64,000 nucleotides of DNA. Source: Polytrichum commune. Lineage: Eukaryota > Streptophyta > Polytrichopsida > Polytrichales > Polytrichaceae. The position numbers and the translations under genes were made by a program. The stretch covers positions 18,835,501 through 18,899,500 of the forward strand of contig OX485805.1 of NCBI GenBank assembly GCA_950295325.1. Direction: 5' to 3'. Position 1 is the stretch's first letter; every line of letters begins with the position of its first letter. Shown here piece after piece: positions 47,561-59,037 of this stretch. The notes below the pieces were generated by a model. The model saw nothing but the letters and a program-made list of their open reading frames with translations. It made no database searches and was not told the origin of the DNA.

Positions 47561-47561
47561 T

Positions 47562-48035
47562 TGTGTACACCCGGGGGTGGACTCAATGTTAGAAACCTAA
47601 ATGATGTGCATGGGTCACTATGAAATTTAACCTTCTATATTCAAGAATTTTATAGAGAAAAACAAATGTATATGTACTAACAACATGGTAGAATATAAAC
47701 TTTGATATTTATACTAAGCTTTTCAATTTAATGTGATAAACGCCTCCATTATATATATAAAATATAGATCATGAATTAAATTAGCTTTTTTAACATATGG
47801 AATCCCCCTGGGTGTGGACACTTCGTTAAAAACCTAAATGATGTACGTGGGTCACTATGAAATTAAACCCCCAATATACAAGAATTTTATAAAGAAAAAA
47901 ATGTATACATACTAGTGGCATGCTAGGGAATAGACTTGTGTATTTATACATAAGTTTTAGATCTAAAGTGATAATTTCCCTCACTATATATACAATATAT
48001 AGATCATGAATTAAATAGGCCTTTATTACATATAA
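47562..48035 (+). repeat. tandem duplication, period about 237 bp
   Basis: CCCGGGGGTGGACTCAATGT and AACCTAAATGATGTGCATGG at about 47569-47610 recur as CCCTGGGTGTGGACACTTCG and AACCTAAATGATGTACGTGG at about 47807-47850. TATAGATCATGAATTAAAT closes each unit. AT-rich, no frames of note. Confidence 0.65.
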
Positions 48036-48692
48036 AACCCACTTTCACTTTCCAATGAGAAACTCATTGAACTTTTTTTCATTCATAGCATGTAACTCAA
48101 TGATTGCATCAATCAAATAAAGACAAGAACACAATAACTTTACCACGATCTGGAGATTGAAACTCCAGGGAGTCCATGAACACTCCAAGAGCCTCCAATT
48201 TGAAGAAACCAAGAGGCCAAATGCAAATCATAACAAGAATGGATATGATATTCACTGAGGACTATTACCATATGACAACAATGAATGAGAGCATGGATTG
48301 GATGAAAGTAACACGTCTATTGTTAAATTGTTTACTTTGAACTTTGGGGGCCCCTTTAGTACATATACTTTTACTTCAAAATGCTTGATAGCCTTTTGAA
48401 ATGTATACACTAGAGAAAAATAATACCTCTGCCTTATGTACTAAACTATGTCCACTAATGCCTCAAATAATACCCCTTCTTATACACACATGAGTTCGTA
48501 TGTGGTATGAAGAGTCCATCCCCTGGGTGTGTGCATTCAATTCTTATGTACAACCTATCCATTATGTGAGAAGGAGGGAGGAGTATACAAACCTACCTCT
48601 CATCCATCCGTGTTAAAAGCTTGCCCCTATACAAGTTTGTGGGTAATTTCCCTCAAATGTGTCTCACTACACTAATTATGGTAAGTATTGTG

Positions 48693-49793
48693 CCCGGATA
48701 TGCAACTCCCGTATTATATGGTCCTGATTATAATCATTTATAATGTGTTTTAGTCCAATATTGAGTGATACAATTTGTTTTAATGTAGGAAACCCTTGTA
48801 GCCCTTCTAACAAGGAATCCAAAAATGTAATTATATATAAGAAATGAATATATTTTGAAGCATATAATTGCATTAAAAACCTAATTATATGAATTTTTTA
48901 AATACATGTACCATAGGTCAAACTACCCAACTTTTTGGACTTTTTAATAAAATTTTAACATTGTGAATGGCTTATAATTTTAATGGGAGGCAACTATTCG
49001 TGGCTTATAATTCTAATTGGAGGCAAATATTCATGTGGATTTTTTAAAATGATGTATAGGCAACTTATTGGTCTAACTGTTGGGATAGAAAACTAATGAT
49101 TTGTGTTAGGATACAGTTGAGGTATGTATTTTTAAGACCATATACATCATATGGTGCCCTGACTACTCAAGGGTATCATGGGGTATTTCAAAATATCATG
49201 GGTTCCTGGTTTAAGGTTAAAACTTAGGGTTTGAGGCTTCTATATATTCGCTTTGAAGCTTTTGTGTTCGGTTTTGGAGCCTTTGTGTCGTCACTTTGGA
49301 GTGTGCTTATGCTCATTTGGAAGGGTCATCCTTGGCTTAAACAAACACATGGATTGTGAGATGAAGCGTAGAGGTTCATGTAGTGGAGGTAGAGATAGGG
49401 AGAAGGAATATGTTACACCTGTAATTGCCACAACTCCTTCCAAAAGAGGGAGACCTCGAAAGGACCCTCTATCATTTGTGAATACTAATCGGACATCTAC
49501 ATTGAATACCCCTCTTAGACGCTCTACAAGGTTAAAAAACTAGGTGTTTCGATTGTTTATATCCGTTGGAGTTTTTTAAAATAAATATGCCACCCAACTT
49601 GTTTTTCATGTCATTTATTTAATTTGGTCTTCACCCAACTTTTTTTTCATCTCATTTTATTTAATTTGGTCTTCACCCAACATTTTGATCATTTTAATTT
49701 GATATAATTTGATATAATTTTTACAAAAGCCGTCCTCTAAGCCGTTTTTAATATAATGCCCCCTGCGTATAATATGGGAGTTGCGTACCCGGG
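48693..49793. mobile_element. TIR-bounded element carrying an AT-hook ORF
   Basis: Inverted ends of about 28 bp: left CCCGGATATGCAACTCCCGT, right the complement of CCCGGGTACGCAACTCCCAT. They are flanked by an 8-bp direct repeat GTATTGTG (48685-48692, 49794-49801). An 8-bp duplication suggests hAT; the long inverted ends are more Mutator-like. The superfamily is unresolved. The interior is AT-rich with a duplicated GGCTTATAATTTTAATGG block (48969-49050) and one frame at 49253-49543. Confidence 0.6.
49253..49543 (+). CDS. small basic AT-hook protein inside a DNA element
   Basis: A 96-codon frame. The N-terminal third is Cys/Leu-rich and unrecognised. From residue 34 it is hydrophilic, with a canonical AT-hook core KRGRPRKDP near residues 65-73 and a basic end RRSTRLKN. 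AT-hooks bind the minor groove of AT-rich DNA and accompany some transposon-encoded proteins. The first Met could instead be the internal one at MDCEMKRRG, giving a shorter, more plausible protein. Expression and link to transposition are inferred only; it may be an exon of a longer lost gene. Confidence 0.35.
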   Translation: MKLLCSVLEPLCRHFGVCLCSFGRVILGLNKHMDCEMKRRGSCSGGRDREKEYVTPVIATTPSKRGRPRKDPLSFVNTNRTSTLNTPLRRSTRLKN

Positions 49794-50007
49794 GTATTGT
49801 GGGCCACACTATTGAGCTTATCTCCACAATAAAAACGTTGGGGAGAATACCCACCCACAATATTTAAAATTAAAAAAGTCCACATTGTTAGGCTACATTA
49901 ATCCTATTGACTTGACATGAACACATATTTGAAAGACTTTCAACCTAACATAGAGAAGGAGGTGCATATATCACAAGTGCATGGCGACCATAACTAACAT
50001 TAAACTA

Positions 50008-50380
50008 CTCTAACTATGATATTTAGTGTCACCAATTCTAATCGTCTTGCTCAATACTAATTGTAACCCGGAGTTTAGTGTCACCAACACTAAATGCTAA
50101 CCCAACATTATTTGTCATTCCTTGTAAAATTGGGGGGGATTATAGAATTACGGTGTTGCAATTACTGCCACTTACTAAGTGACATTTCATCCAAATTTCA
50201 ATCATCCATGACAACATTTCATCACAAGTTGATGACAAGAGAAGATAGGGTTTTGGCCAATGGATCAACTCATCCACCATCCATATGACAATACTTGTTC
50301 ACTTATTCATGAGAAGTGTCATATGAAAAGTTTTCAGAGTGACATAGAATACCATGTGACACCAAATATCATATTTAGTG
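50008..50380. mobile_element. CACTA-ended MITE (family C1)
   Basis: About 373 bp. The right end ATATCATATTTAGTG is followed by TA, and the left end (CTCTAACTATGATATTTAGT) is a diverged inverted copy preceded by TA. The body is collinear with the copy at 3591-3957, including TTCAATCATCCATGACAAC and GTTTTGGCCAATGGATCAAC. No transposase frame. Confidence 0.75.
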
Positions 50381-50604
50381 TACTATTTCTTGCATGACGG
50401 TGCACATTATGGGTCACAATTGTCGGGTTTGCCCTAGAGTGAGTCGCACTAAGTTATACATCTGTCCACAACATGCATTTACCATTGGAGACCGATTCAA
50501 GATATTTGAAGCTAACTTTATTATCAAATCAACTAAACAAACTTTACCATCCATCTACTCTGACTTTTTAACTTCATTTATTGCTTAGTTGATGCGGAAC
50601 TGAA

Positions 50605-51322
50605 TGGGGAGAATCGACTACTAAGGGCCTGTTTAGGCTTGGGGCCAAGGCCATTGGGAATGAAGGTCAATATGTCCCATGGGGCATGCAAATGCCCCCC
50701 CAAGGCCATTAATAAGAAAGTAACCTAACTCCATTCATTACTTTCATGTGTAAACCTATTTAGGTGCCAGGGTTGGGGCCATTTGGAGGCTGCAATTATG
50801 AGAGGCTTCTTCACGTACCAACGTACTCATGAACTATTCTATGGATAACGATTAAAGTATAATAAATTTAGAATTTCTCCCCTCCTATTCAATGCTCAAA
50901 GAATAAATTACTACAAGCAAATAAAAGCTCTGACAATAGCCTCAACTAGAGGGAAAGAGTCCACAAGGTTGGGAGCTCTCTTTTCCAAGGCTTGAGGCCA
51001 TTGTTATGATGAATAAAATAATTTATTTCTTAATTGGCCCCAACTCATGGTGTAAACTTGAAGAGGGAAGTCCCAACCTCTCTACCAATGAGAGGAGTGG
51101 ATTTCTTGCACCCCAACCATTTTTGAGCCCTGACTCCAAGTCTAAACCCGCCCTAAGTTAGTTATAGATGAAACCGGTTGAATTTGAGAAATAACCAGTT
51201 GAAGTTCAAGACTTTAGGAAATTTACCTGATCATGTTAGAGGAATCTATGGAATATACCTCAAATCGATAAAAGTAAACCGAAAGATCACAACGTGTAAC
51301 CGGTTGGGCTTGGAAACACTAA
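50605..51322 (+). repeat. family X repeat, copy 6 (split by a Tourist-like MITE)
   Basis: 5' half TGGGGAGAATCGACTAC (50605-50621), then the 50625-51153 MITE, then GTTATAGATGAAACCGGTTG, GTTGAAGTTCAAGACTTTAG and CCGGTTGGGCTTGGAAACAC up to the H1 MITE at 51323. It therefore carries two independent MITE insertions. Confidence 0.75.
50625..51153. mobile_element. Tourist/Harbinger-like MITE inserted in family X
   Basis: Ends GGGCCTGTTTAGGCTTGG and the complement of GGGCGGGTTTAGACTTGG, flanked by a perfect TAA duplication (50622-50624, 51154-51156), as PIF/Harbinger elements make. Left flank GGGGAGAATCGACTAC and right flank GTTATAGATGAAACCGGTTG are the separated halves of a family X copy. 529 bp, no coding frame of note. 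Confidence 0.85.
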
Positions 51323-51786
51323 GGGCCACTTCACACACGAGACTGAGAGCCCATGACCATTACACTCCAAGCACTGTCACTGGCAGAAAAGGTGGAGCCG
51401 GTCCAAGTCACACTATGCTTGAGGGACCAACGGAGTGAGAGTTTGTGAATGCAAGATGGATGTAAAGTCTACATGGATTCCTACATGGCATCGAATGGAT
51501 CATGTTTCACTGGTCACTTGGACTATTTTCAAAACCCACCTCTTGGAGGTAGGCCGAACAGAAAACCGGGAGATCATGGCACTCCGAACGCTTGCGACCG
51601 TTGATTTATTCTATTTCTATCATGTGTGAGGATCCGCGTGAATAGAAATTCATTGAAATAGCATTTTGTTGAGGGCCCGGTCACATATGACTTCACACAC
51701 TACACTTGAGGGCCCGTGACCACACTCCATGACTTTGGACAGTTTCGTTTGGGCTCTCACAATTCCATGGTCACGGCTCTTGGCCC
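51323..51786. mobile_element. Harbinger-like MITE, family H1, right terminus shortened
   Basis: Starts GGGCCACTTCACACACGAG after TAA, and is collinear with 14677-15183 up to CACGGCTCTTGG. It then lacks the last dozen or so bases and ends CCC before TCA. It lies in the 3' part of the family X copy that also holds the Tourist-like element. Short plus-strand frames inside are incidental. Confidence 0.75.
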
Positions 51787-52534
51787 TCAGATTCCGACCG
51801 ATGCTGCTCAAACATCTCCCCAATTGAACTGATAAGATCGTCATCTTGAGTCGGAAGGAAAAAATCAAAGCCGCCCAAATATACTCCAACAAGGTCCAGT
51901 GATTGATACACCAGGTACTCACTCCCAATATTCTACACTCAAACAGATTCTTAACCCCCCAATGCAATCCTACCAGTGACTCGAGCGTTTCAAAAAAAAA
52001 TATATATATATATATCTCTTTACTTATTTAACCTCATGACCTTGACAAAATGCCTGCAAGCTGCAAGCAACTTGAATCGATCTGTGTATCTTTGCATGAT
52101 ATTGATATATATATATATATATGATCATCTGCCTCCGCTCAAAGTGGAGCTCCGATCAAGGCCCACCTACCTTTGTCTGGGAGAAGTGTGAATATAGACA
52201 AACCTCTGAGGAGGAAACGTTTGGCGTTGTTGTTTCTGTTTACTCTTTTTTATTGATTCAATCGGCAGGTGGCAATGACTGATCAATGAATGGCAACAAA
52301 TCCGACTCCAGCAATGAACGTTCACATCATGCACCGGAAGGGCGGCTGGCCGGCTGATCCTGTGTGGTTGTTGTATGAATCGCATTCTTATTACATACAT
52401 TTGTATATTGGCACAGGCTCCTTGTCCTGGGCATGATCGTATTTGGAGATGATTACATCGCCACCGACTATGGATATGCAGGAATCTTGGGCGTTGACCT
52501 ACTACTAAGGTGTCACGGTGTTGAAAGACCATGA

Positions 52535-53066
52535 CCGGGGAGAACCGAGCGCTACACTAAATAGGTAGATTAGTGTTAGATGAAGATTAGTGTTAGATGC
52601 AATAGTTACCTAAAACACTAATTTTCAACTGATATTACAATTAGTGTTTGAATAGGGTTTGAACAAATTATACCTTTTACGAGGTTCTCATATTCTTCTT
52701 CCTTCAATTCTTCATTCCAAGATTTACAAAATATCATCTAACACTAAATGCGCTCATGTAAATATTTAAAGTTACTACTTGGTACAAATAGTGTTAGAGT
52801 TGACATTTAGTGTTCTAACACTATAGAGACAATTTACATTTAGCGTTTCGGTCGACTATTAGTGTTTCCAACCCTAATCTACCTATTTAGTGTAGTTACA
52901 GTTGAAGCGGTTGAGATCGAGAATTATGTGGTGCAAGTTCAAGACTTCAGGAAAATTACCGATCAGTTGAGGAGAGTCTATGGAATATGCTTGGAACTCG
53001 ATGAAGAAGACCCCGAAAGATGTCAACATGTAACTGGTTCAACTTGGAAACACGAGGATGATGTTC
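52535..53066 (+). repeat. family X repeat, copy 7 (split by a CACTA-ended MITE)
   Basis: 5' half CCGGGGAGAACCGAG, then the C2 MITE (52554-52893), then GTTACAGTTGAAGCGGTTGA, GTTCAAGACTTCAGGAAAAT, GGAATATGCTTGGAACTC and GGTTCAACTTGGAAACACG. Confidence 0.75.
52554..52893. mobile_element. CACTA-ended MITE (family C2) inserted in family X
   Basis: Ends CACTAAATAGGTAGATTAGT and its near-perfect complement (one mismatch over about 24 bp), flanked by TA. The body is full of TTAGTGTT motifs in both orientations. Its left flank GGGGAGAACCGAG and right flank GTTACAGTTGAAGCGGTTG are the two halves of a family X copy. Internal sequence differs from family C1 although the first bases of the ends agree. 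Non-coding, 340 bp. Confidence 0.8.
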
Positions 53067-53097
53067 ACTTTCGTGTCTAGAAAAGGTAACAAGTTTT

Positions 53098-53230
53098 GAG
53101 CACGTGGTTGAATCTCTTTTTCACATACGTTTTTAAATTGGTACCCATTTTTAGACTCACAACCAACCATACACCGCTCAAATATAGGTGTCCAGTTAAG
53201 ATCAGAATATGGGTTAGGCACATCTGTCTT
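53098..53230 (+). repeat. family Y 3' end fragment
   Basis: GACTCACAACCAACCATACA, CGCTCAAATATAGGTGTCC and GGGTTAGGCACATCTGTC match the 3' part of the family, directly downstream of family X copy 7. The same X-Y proximity is seen at 1.2-1.5 kb and 62-63 kb. Confidence 0.5.
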
Positions 53231-53299
53231 AGCCATAAGCTCTTCGATTCCAACCAATGTTCCAGATATAGACAAAAGTCGGACCCAAAAACATTGTAG

Positions 53300-56275
53300 C
53301 TCCCAAGAAGTTCAAGCGCAACATATGTACTTGTTCCCTAGAGAAAGAGTTAGAGTAAAACACTCATAGAGTTTGTGTTCAATTACGGATTCTAACACAT
53401 GGGAGGTAGGTTGTATAAAAACAAAATTGCTAAATATGCAAGCAACAAATGTATATATATGTGTGATAAACAGTGGTGGTGGTTTTAGGTTTGGTGATGA
53501 TTTTTGGGTGTACCTACCTTAACCCTTAAATGCTCATGCAACCTGGAATGGGTTGCCACCTAATATTTTGATGGGGTTTGAGATGACGACGCCACTAGAT
53601 TTGCAAACTAGAGTGTTGGCCATCCCTAGATGAAAGCACATGTACAATGCCAGAGTAAGGCAATTGGATCATATTTGGCATCTTTGTTGTCTGTCTTGTA
53701 GTTGGGTTTGAGGTCCATGAAGTTGATCCTCATGTAATGAGAAATTGTAAATGTTTTGTGTAAGCTAAAACATGTTTCCAACCATGTCTTGATCAATTGT
53801 GTTGCAACCACAAAACTTAGCAAATCAATATGTTATATCTAGGTGGATACCTGTTATTAGATCTATAAAAGCCTACGTTATTAAACCAACTGGATTGACT
53901 AACCAAGTAGAGACTCATAAGTGATAATCCAGTCGAACGGATACACAACAATCATGGGTTTACAGTGATATGAACGGTACATTGTAGTAAATCAACATAA
54001 TCATCAGACGTAGAAAAATCTTATAACACCATATCAACTACCAATACATAATCGAATTGAGTGCGATTGGAAATACTCATGCACATCCTACAAATCATGT
54101 GAGTGTAGGCATAGAACAAGAGGGTGTTTGCACTGAGCTATAGAATCTTGGCATCACAAGCTTAGAGAGGAAGACCACTTAATTACAAGCATTATTTGTA
54201 TGAAATACTTGTACGCACTAACAAGTTTGGATCTATTACTTTTGTTGGAGAACACATTTGTAGATTTGGTGTCTAACACATTCTATAGATCTCGGCGCAT
54301 AACATATTTCACAAATCTTGGTGCATAAGACATTAGCATATATGGTGTAGAACCAAAGAGATGAGAGCAAGAAATGTGCCCAATGTTTGAGAAGGGTCCA
54401 TGGCTCGAAGGATGACTAACGTTGTTGGAGCTAACTTTGTCTATGGTTCCATTAGGTCATGCAAGTTGTGAGCAACAACGTGAACAAGACCAATAAATTT
54501 TGGTCCATGCATTGACGCGTGGGCCAAGGGCGACATATTCTAAGGTGGACAGTGCTCAATAAGGATGCTTTAACGTCTGGTGTTTGCGAACCACTAGGTG
54601 GCAATCTACATGGATGGAAGGTATGTACTAGTGTAGGGTGGTGGCCACTACCATGTGGGCCAAAACAACATATAAAAACCTCATACTCCAAGCATGTAGG
54701 ATTTTTTGTGAGGTTGGCATTGCTTGTTTTAGGAGGCAGTTTCATGTGTTGCCCAAATGTAGGATCCAAATTTAGGAACCGATATCTTTCACATATGGTG
54801 CCCAATTTGGGTGGGGTTATTTTCCCATAGGACAAGCTGATGGTTGTGCACAACTGGACTAGATGGAGTTGGAAAAAAAATTTGAGTGCACATGTTGCTT
54901 GCCCCATGAAAAAAGGAAATCTCCCAAAATGACCTCATGTTGCCCCTCCAACTTTGAGGTTGACGGACTTCATCTAACTTTGCTCAAGAAACCCCAATTT
55001 TTTTGGAGTAGCTCATTTGTCATTCACATAGCATATTATGATAAATTTTCCAACTTTCTAAAATTTGTGGCATGATCGAAATGGCCATGAAACAAAAAAA
55101 TCAAAAATTTCTCTAGCCACCCCCCAATTGAAGGCCCCATTCATTTGTCAATTGGACCTAGAAATTTTTTTCCGATCAACTTCAATTTTTTCTGAGAGAA
55201 AGAATATGTGGTAGCCTAGTTCACATCGGTATGGTTAGATTTTAAGAAATCAAAGTCTATTTTGCCACATAACAAAAAAAATTTAGCATTGGTGTTGGTA
55301 ATGCCCAAAAATGGAATGTGAAGGCTTGAGCGTTTCAAGGTTAAAGTTTGGAGCTTTTCAAGATCTGTTGAACAAGCTATCACTTATAAATTATTGCATT
55401 TATTATGTGGTACGTGTCTATGGACAATATGGATATCCTCCAATGACGTTGTGTCCAACAATGCTTCTTGGCACATTATCCAACATGAATTGCATGCATG
55501 ACCACTAGTATGGAAGGATCTCTTGGACATTGTTGTTGCATGACTAGAAGGTTCTATCATACTGACTATCGGATGGTACCTTGAGCACTTTGATAAGCCA
55601 TGACTCATGGGATGCCAAAGGCACAATGTGCACTTGCCCTAGGCATCAAGACTAGAGTCACTTGGCTTGTTGAACTACCCGTAGATGTAGGTGTTTGTGA
55701 GCGTGTATATGGTGGGAGTTTCTTCATTGAATTGTGCTTTTTATTTATGACAGCCAATTTGTGGTGGTTATTATCATTGTATTCTTAGGGTCTATATCAT
55801 ATTGTGCTCATATCTTGCTCAAACAAAATAAACAAGAAGTCTATCTTGCTTGCCTCCTTGAAAAAAATTTCAAAAAGCTATTATCCATAAGGTTCCAAAC
55901 ATTTATATAAACATAGTCCAAACCTTTGAAGTTCAGGTGTGCATTGGTACAAAGGATACTATTCAATTTTTTGCTCAAATCTTGCTCAAATGAAGCAAAT
56001 GAAGAATCCATCTTTTTCAACATCTGAAGAGCTTAATTTCCAAAATTCTATCATTCACCATGGGATTCTTAAAGATGAGTTCTTGATAATCATTAGAAGA
56101 TTTGGTTGAGAGTAGTTTGATGTTCATCTAGAATGGCCCAACCTCTCATGGGATTCTGAGCATGCCCTCAATGCTCCAATGCTCCAAACTCTCAAATTCC
56201 AGTATGATCAGTATATGGAAAATTTTAGAAAACATAAAATAATTAATCCTCAAGCCCCACTCCTATGGATAATCA
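53300..56275. other. no recognisable gene
   Basis: Overlapping plus and minus frames at about 54452-54907 (151 and 103 codons) are the longest; neither resembles a known protein. AT-rich elsewhere. Confidence 0.4.
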
Positions 56276-56280
56276 ATCCA

Positions 56281-57000
56281 TCTCCTTTCTTGTTTCACCA
56301 ATAAAGATATCAACAACCTCTGTACTAACCACCACGACAAAGCAATCCATGATGTTGTAATCACACTACTTTCACATTCCACCATCCGACACTTTACATT
56401 TATCCATGCCAATAATATCTACATAAACACCCTAGATACACACTCCCTTCGTGGCTTCTCCCATACTTTTGTTTCCTCCCAAGATGTACATGCCTCACCC
56501 AATTAAAGCCAAACATTCTTTGTATCAAAGGTACCTCTCCCTTTGACACCTCACCCTTCTCTCCCATCTTGTCTCTCATTATCCAATTTATTAAATTCAC
56601 ATACTGCAATGATCACTTTCAAATATTATTACCACATGTAAATGTGACAAGAATGATGTTCTTATTCCACACCTTCACATCCTAGAGTGGCAAGTGCTCA
56701 ACACCCGCCCCCCCCCAAAAAAAAAAATGAGGCATATCCTTACCATGGGCATTAAGAGTGGCATTCACCAACCCTCAATTGATAAACGCCTTGGCCTTAA
56801 TATCCCCTGAACCAAAATATCAAAACACTCATGGAACAATTATCCCATAATACAATTAAAGACCTTACACATAATATCCTTGACAATAAAAATAATAGAA
56901 AAACACCAACCTCTAGTTCTCTTTGATTAGATATGGTTTTCACTTTCAAGTCCACCTATTGAAAAACAAGCCCCTTAAGGTACTTGAGCCTAAAATTGAC
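56281..57000 (+). other. degenerate coding-like repeat, unidentified
   Basis: The plus strand reads as C- and A-rich pieces of a possible protein in several frames. A segment near 56590-56640 (TTCACATACTGCAATGATCA) and one near 56820-56870 resemble 17057-17085 and about 17240-17290, downstream of the chromodomain frame. This suggests a shared mobile-element source. Frames are not continuous and I do not recognise the protein. A poly-C/poly-A junction lies at 56706-56728. Confidence 0.3.
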
Positions 57001-57372
57001 ACTTCCAAAAAACAATCACTATTTCCAACAAGTTAAATACCTTGGATTTTTTTTGAAGATTTTCCATAGATTTGCACTACTATGAAGAGTTTACAAAACA
57101 AAATCTAAGAAATACTCTATTCTTATGCAACCAACAAAGACCCACAAAGTTGTTTTAAGAAAATGAGCCTTTCATTATCCGCTAAGGGGGGGGGGGTGGT
57201 CCATTGATATTGGATTGTTGGGTGATAATCATCACAAAATCAACCTTATTTCGGATGAGAGTCTTCTACTAATGAAGGTGTTGGCCCTTTTGTGGAACAC
57301 TTCTTACACCGCCTCATTGAGCATATAACCTAGATTGAATTATTATATTTGGCCAAAGTTAATACTCTTCTC

Positions 57373-57490
57373 AAAGCATTCATGCATCCTTCTTACACCC
57401 GCCACTATGAGCAGCCAAGGTGGTGGTTCTCTCAAAGCATCCATGCATCCTTCTTACACCGCCACGACGAACGCTCAAGGTGATGCTAAC
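57373..57490 (+). repeat. short direct duplication
   Basis: TCAAAGCATTCATGCATCCT with TCTTACACCCGCCACTATGA (about 57373) is repeated as TCAAAGCATCCATGCATCCT with TCTTACACCGCCACGACGA (about 57433). Period about 60 bp. Lies just upstream of the minisatellite. Confidence 0.6.
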
Positions 57491-57675
57491 CAGGTACTCC
57501 TAATCAATGCCACATAACAATTAATCACTTTTTAACGACGACTTACTTGGTGACACCATTGCAATCCCTTGTTGACGGCCTAACAATGAAACACAAGTGT
57601 CGCAAGAAGAAAGGTGGTTCTTGAAGACACTGCTACCTTACACCACGCTGCATTGTTGGCCAATGCAACATCGCC

Positions 57676-58335
57676 ATGTCAACTCACTCACATGAGATGA
57701 TCAAACACTGTTTTCTTTTCCTCCTTCTTCTTTTTCTTTCCCTGTCAACTCACTCACATGAGATGATCAAGCGTTCTCTTTTCCTTCTCCTCCTTTTTCT
57801 TTCCCCGTCAACTCACTCACATGAGATGATCAAGCGTTGTTCTCTTTTCCTCCTCCTTCTTTTTCTTTCCCCTTCAACTCACTCACATGAGATGATCAAG
57901 CGTTCTTTTCTTTTCCTTCTCCTTTTTCTTTCCCCGTCAACTCACTCACATTGGATGATCAAATATTGTTTTCTTTTCCTCCTCCTTTTTCTTTCCCAGT
58001 CAACTCACTCACATGAGATGATCAAGCGTTCTTTTCTTTTCCTCCTTTTTCTTTCCCCGTCAACTCACTCACATGAGATGATCAAACATTGTTTTCTTTT
58101 CCTCCTCCCTCTTTTTCTTTCCCCGTCAACTCACTCACATGAGACGATCAAGCGTTCTTTTCTTTTCCTCCTCCTTCTTTTTCTTTCCCCATCAACTCAC
58201 TCACATGAGACGATCAAGCGTTGTTTTCTTTTCTTTTCCTCCTCCTTCTTTTTCTTTCCCCGTCAACCCACTCACATAAGACAATCAAGCGTTCTTTTCT
58301 TTTCCTCCTCCTCCTTTTCCTTTCCTCCTCCTGCA
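57676..58335 (+). repeat. minisatellite of about 60-66 bp units with an open frame
   Basis: About ten head-to-tail units, each CAACTCACTCACATGAGATG followed by ATCAAGCG and a pyrimidine tract rich in CTC/CTT. In one frame (57676-58482, 268 codons) the units encode repeats of STHSHEMIK plus a run of Phe/Leu/Ser, 20-22 residues each. Unit lengths vary by single codons for the first eight units and lose frame in the ninth. This could be trinucleotide slippage in CTC tracts or past coding constraint. Translation would give alternating hydrophobic segments; I see no known domain. Confidence 0.75.
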
Positions 58336-58535
58336 TGTCGCAGATTTCCGACAAGAATGCCTCAATCTCAGGGAAAAACTAACGTCCACTTACTCACTTA
58401 CTTAGAACACGCCCACCTGCCTTGGAGCCCAAGAGTGCCAAGTTGGTGGGCTAAAAATATTGTGGTGTGTGCTGAAGTGTAGTTTAATTAATGGAGCGGT
58501 GGTGTTGTCGGTCGGTCACACACGAGGGCCACACA

Positions 58536-58560
58536 CATGCAGCAGCAGCAGCAGCAGCAT
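58536..58560. repeat. CAG trinucleotide microsatellite
   Basis: About six consecutive CAG units within a stretch richer in GC (58490-58620). Frames through it on both strands are chance translations. Confidence 0.8.
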
Positions 58561-58674
58561 CTCCCACTTCAGGGCCCAAGTTGCTCTTGCCATGGATTGG
58601 CTGGGTGGCTGACTCCTTGTCAGCTTTGCTGCTTGTGGCGACTCCACCTCCAGCACAAGCAAGAGAAAGGGTCG

Positions 58675-59037
58675 GGGCCACTCCACACGGGAGCCAAGGG
58701 CCACTCACCATGTGGTCGTGAGGGCCCTCAACTCGACTCCACTCGACTCCACTCGCATCCGAAGGCCGTACCAAGCGTTTGACTAACATGGTCTGCTGGA
58801 TTTTGCGTCAAGAGGTGGGCATGGCACGAGTTCCAACATCTCGTGGAATGTTTTTTTTTTGTTTGTTTTGTAGTTTGTTATGTAGGCTGACTTTTCATTC
58901 ACGATAATGGGTTTTTGGGTCGTTAGGTCTTCACCTTCTAGTGTGGAGTGAACTTGGATGGTCTCGGCCGTTCTGACGAATGATAGATCTTAGAATGCAA
59001 CGGTCACGGGCCTTTAGTCTCGTGTGTGAAGTGGTCC
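58675..59037. mobile_element. Harbinger-like MITE, family H1, short form
   Basis: Starts GGGCCACTCCACACGGGAGC and ends CGTGTGTGAAGTGGTCC before TCA. Collinear with the short form at 2897-3243 (GCGTCAAGAGGTGGGCATGG, TTTTCATTCACGATAATG, TCTAGTGTGGAGTGAACTTG). Contains a small tandem CGACTCCACT triplication. 363 bp, non-coding. Confidence 0.75.

Noticed and set aside
47560-48035. Possible pair of LTRs
   Set aside because: The two units are directly adjacent with no internal region, primer site or TG/CA ends; simple tandem duplication fits better.
54452-54907. 151-codon minus-strand frame
   Set aside because: No recognisable motif and a plus-strand frame of similar quality overlaps it.
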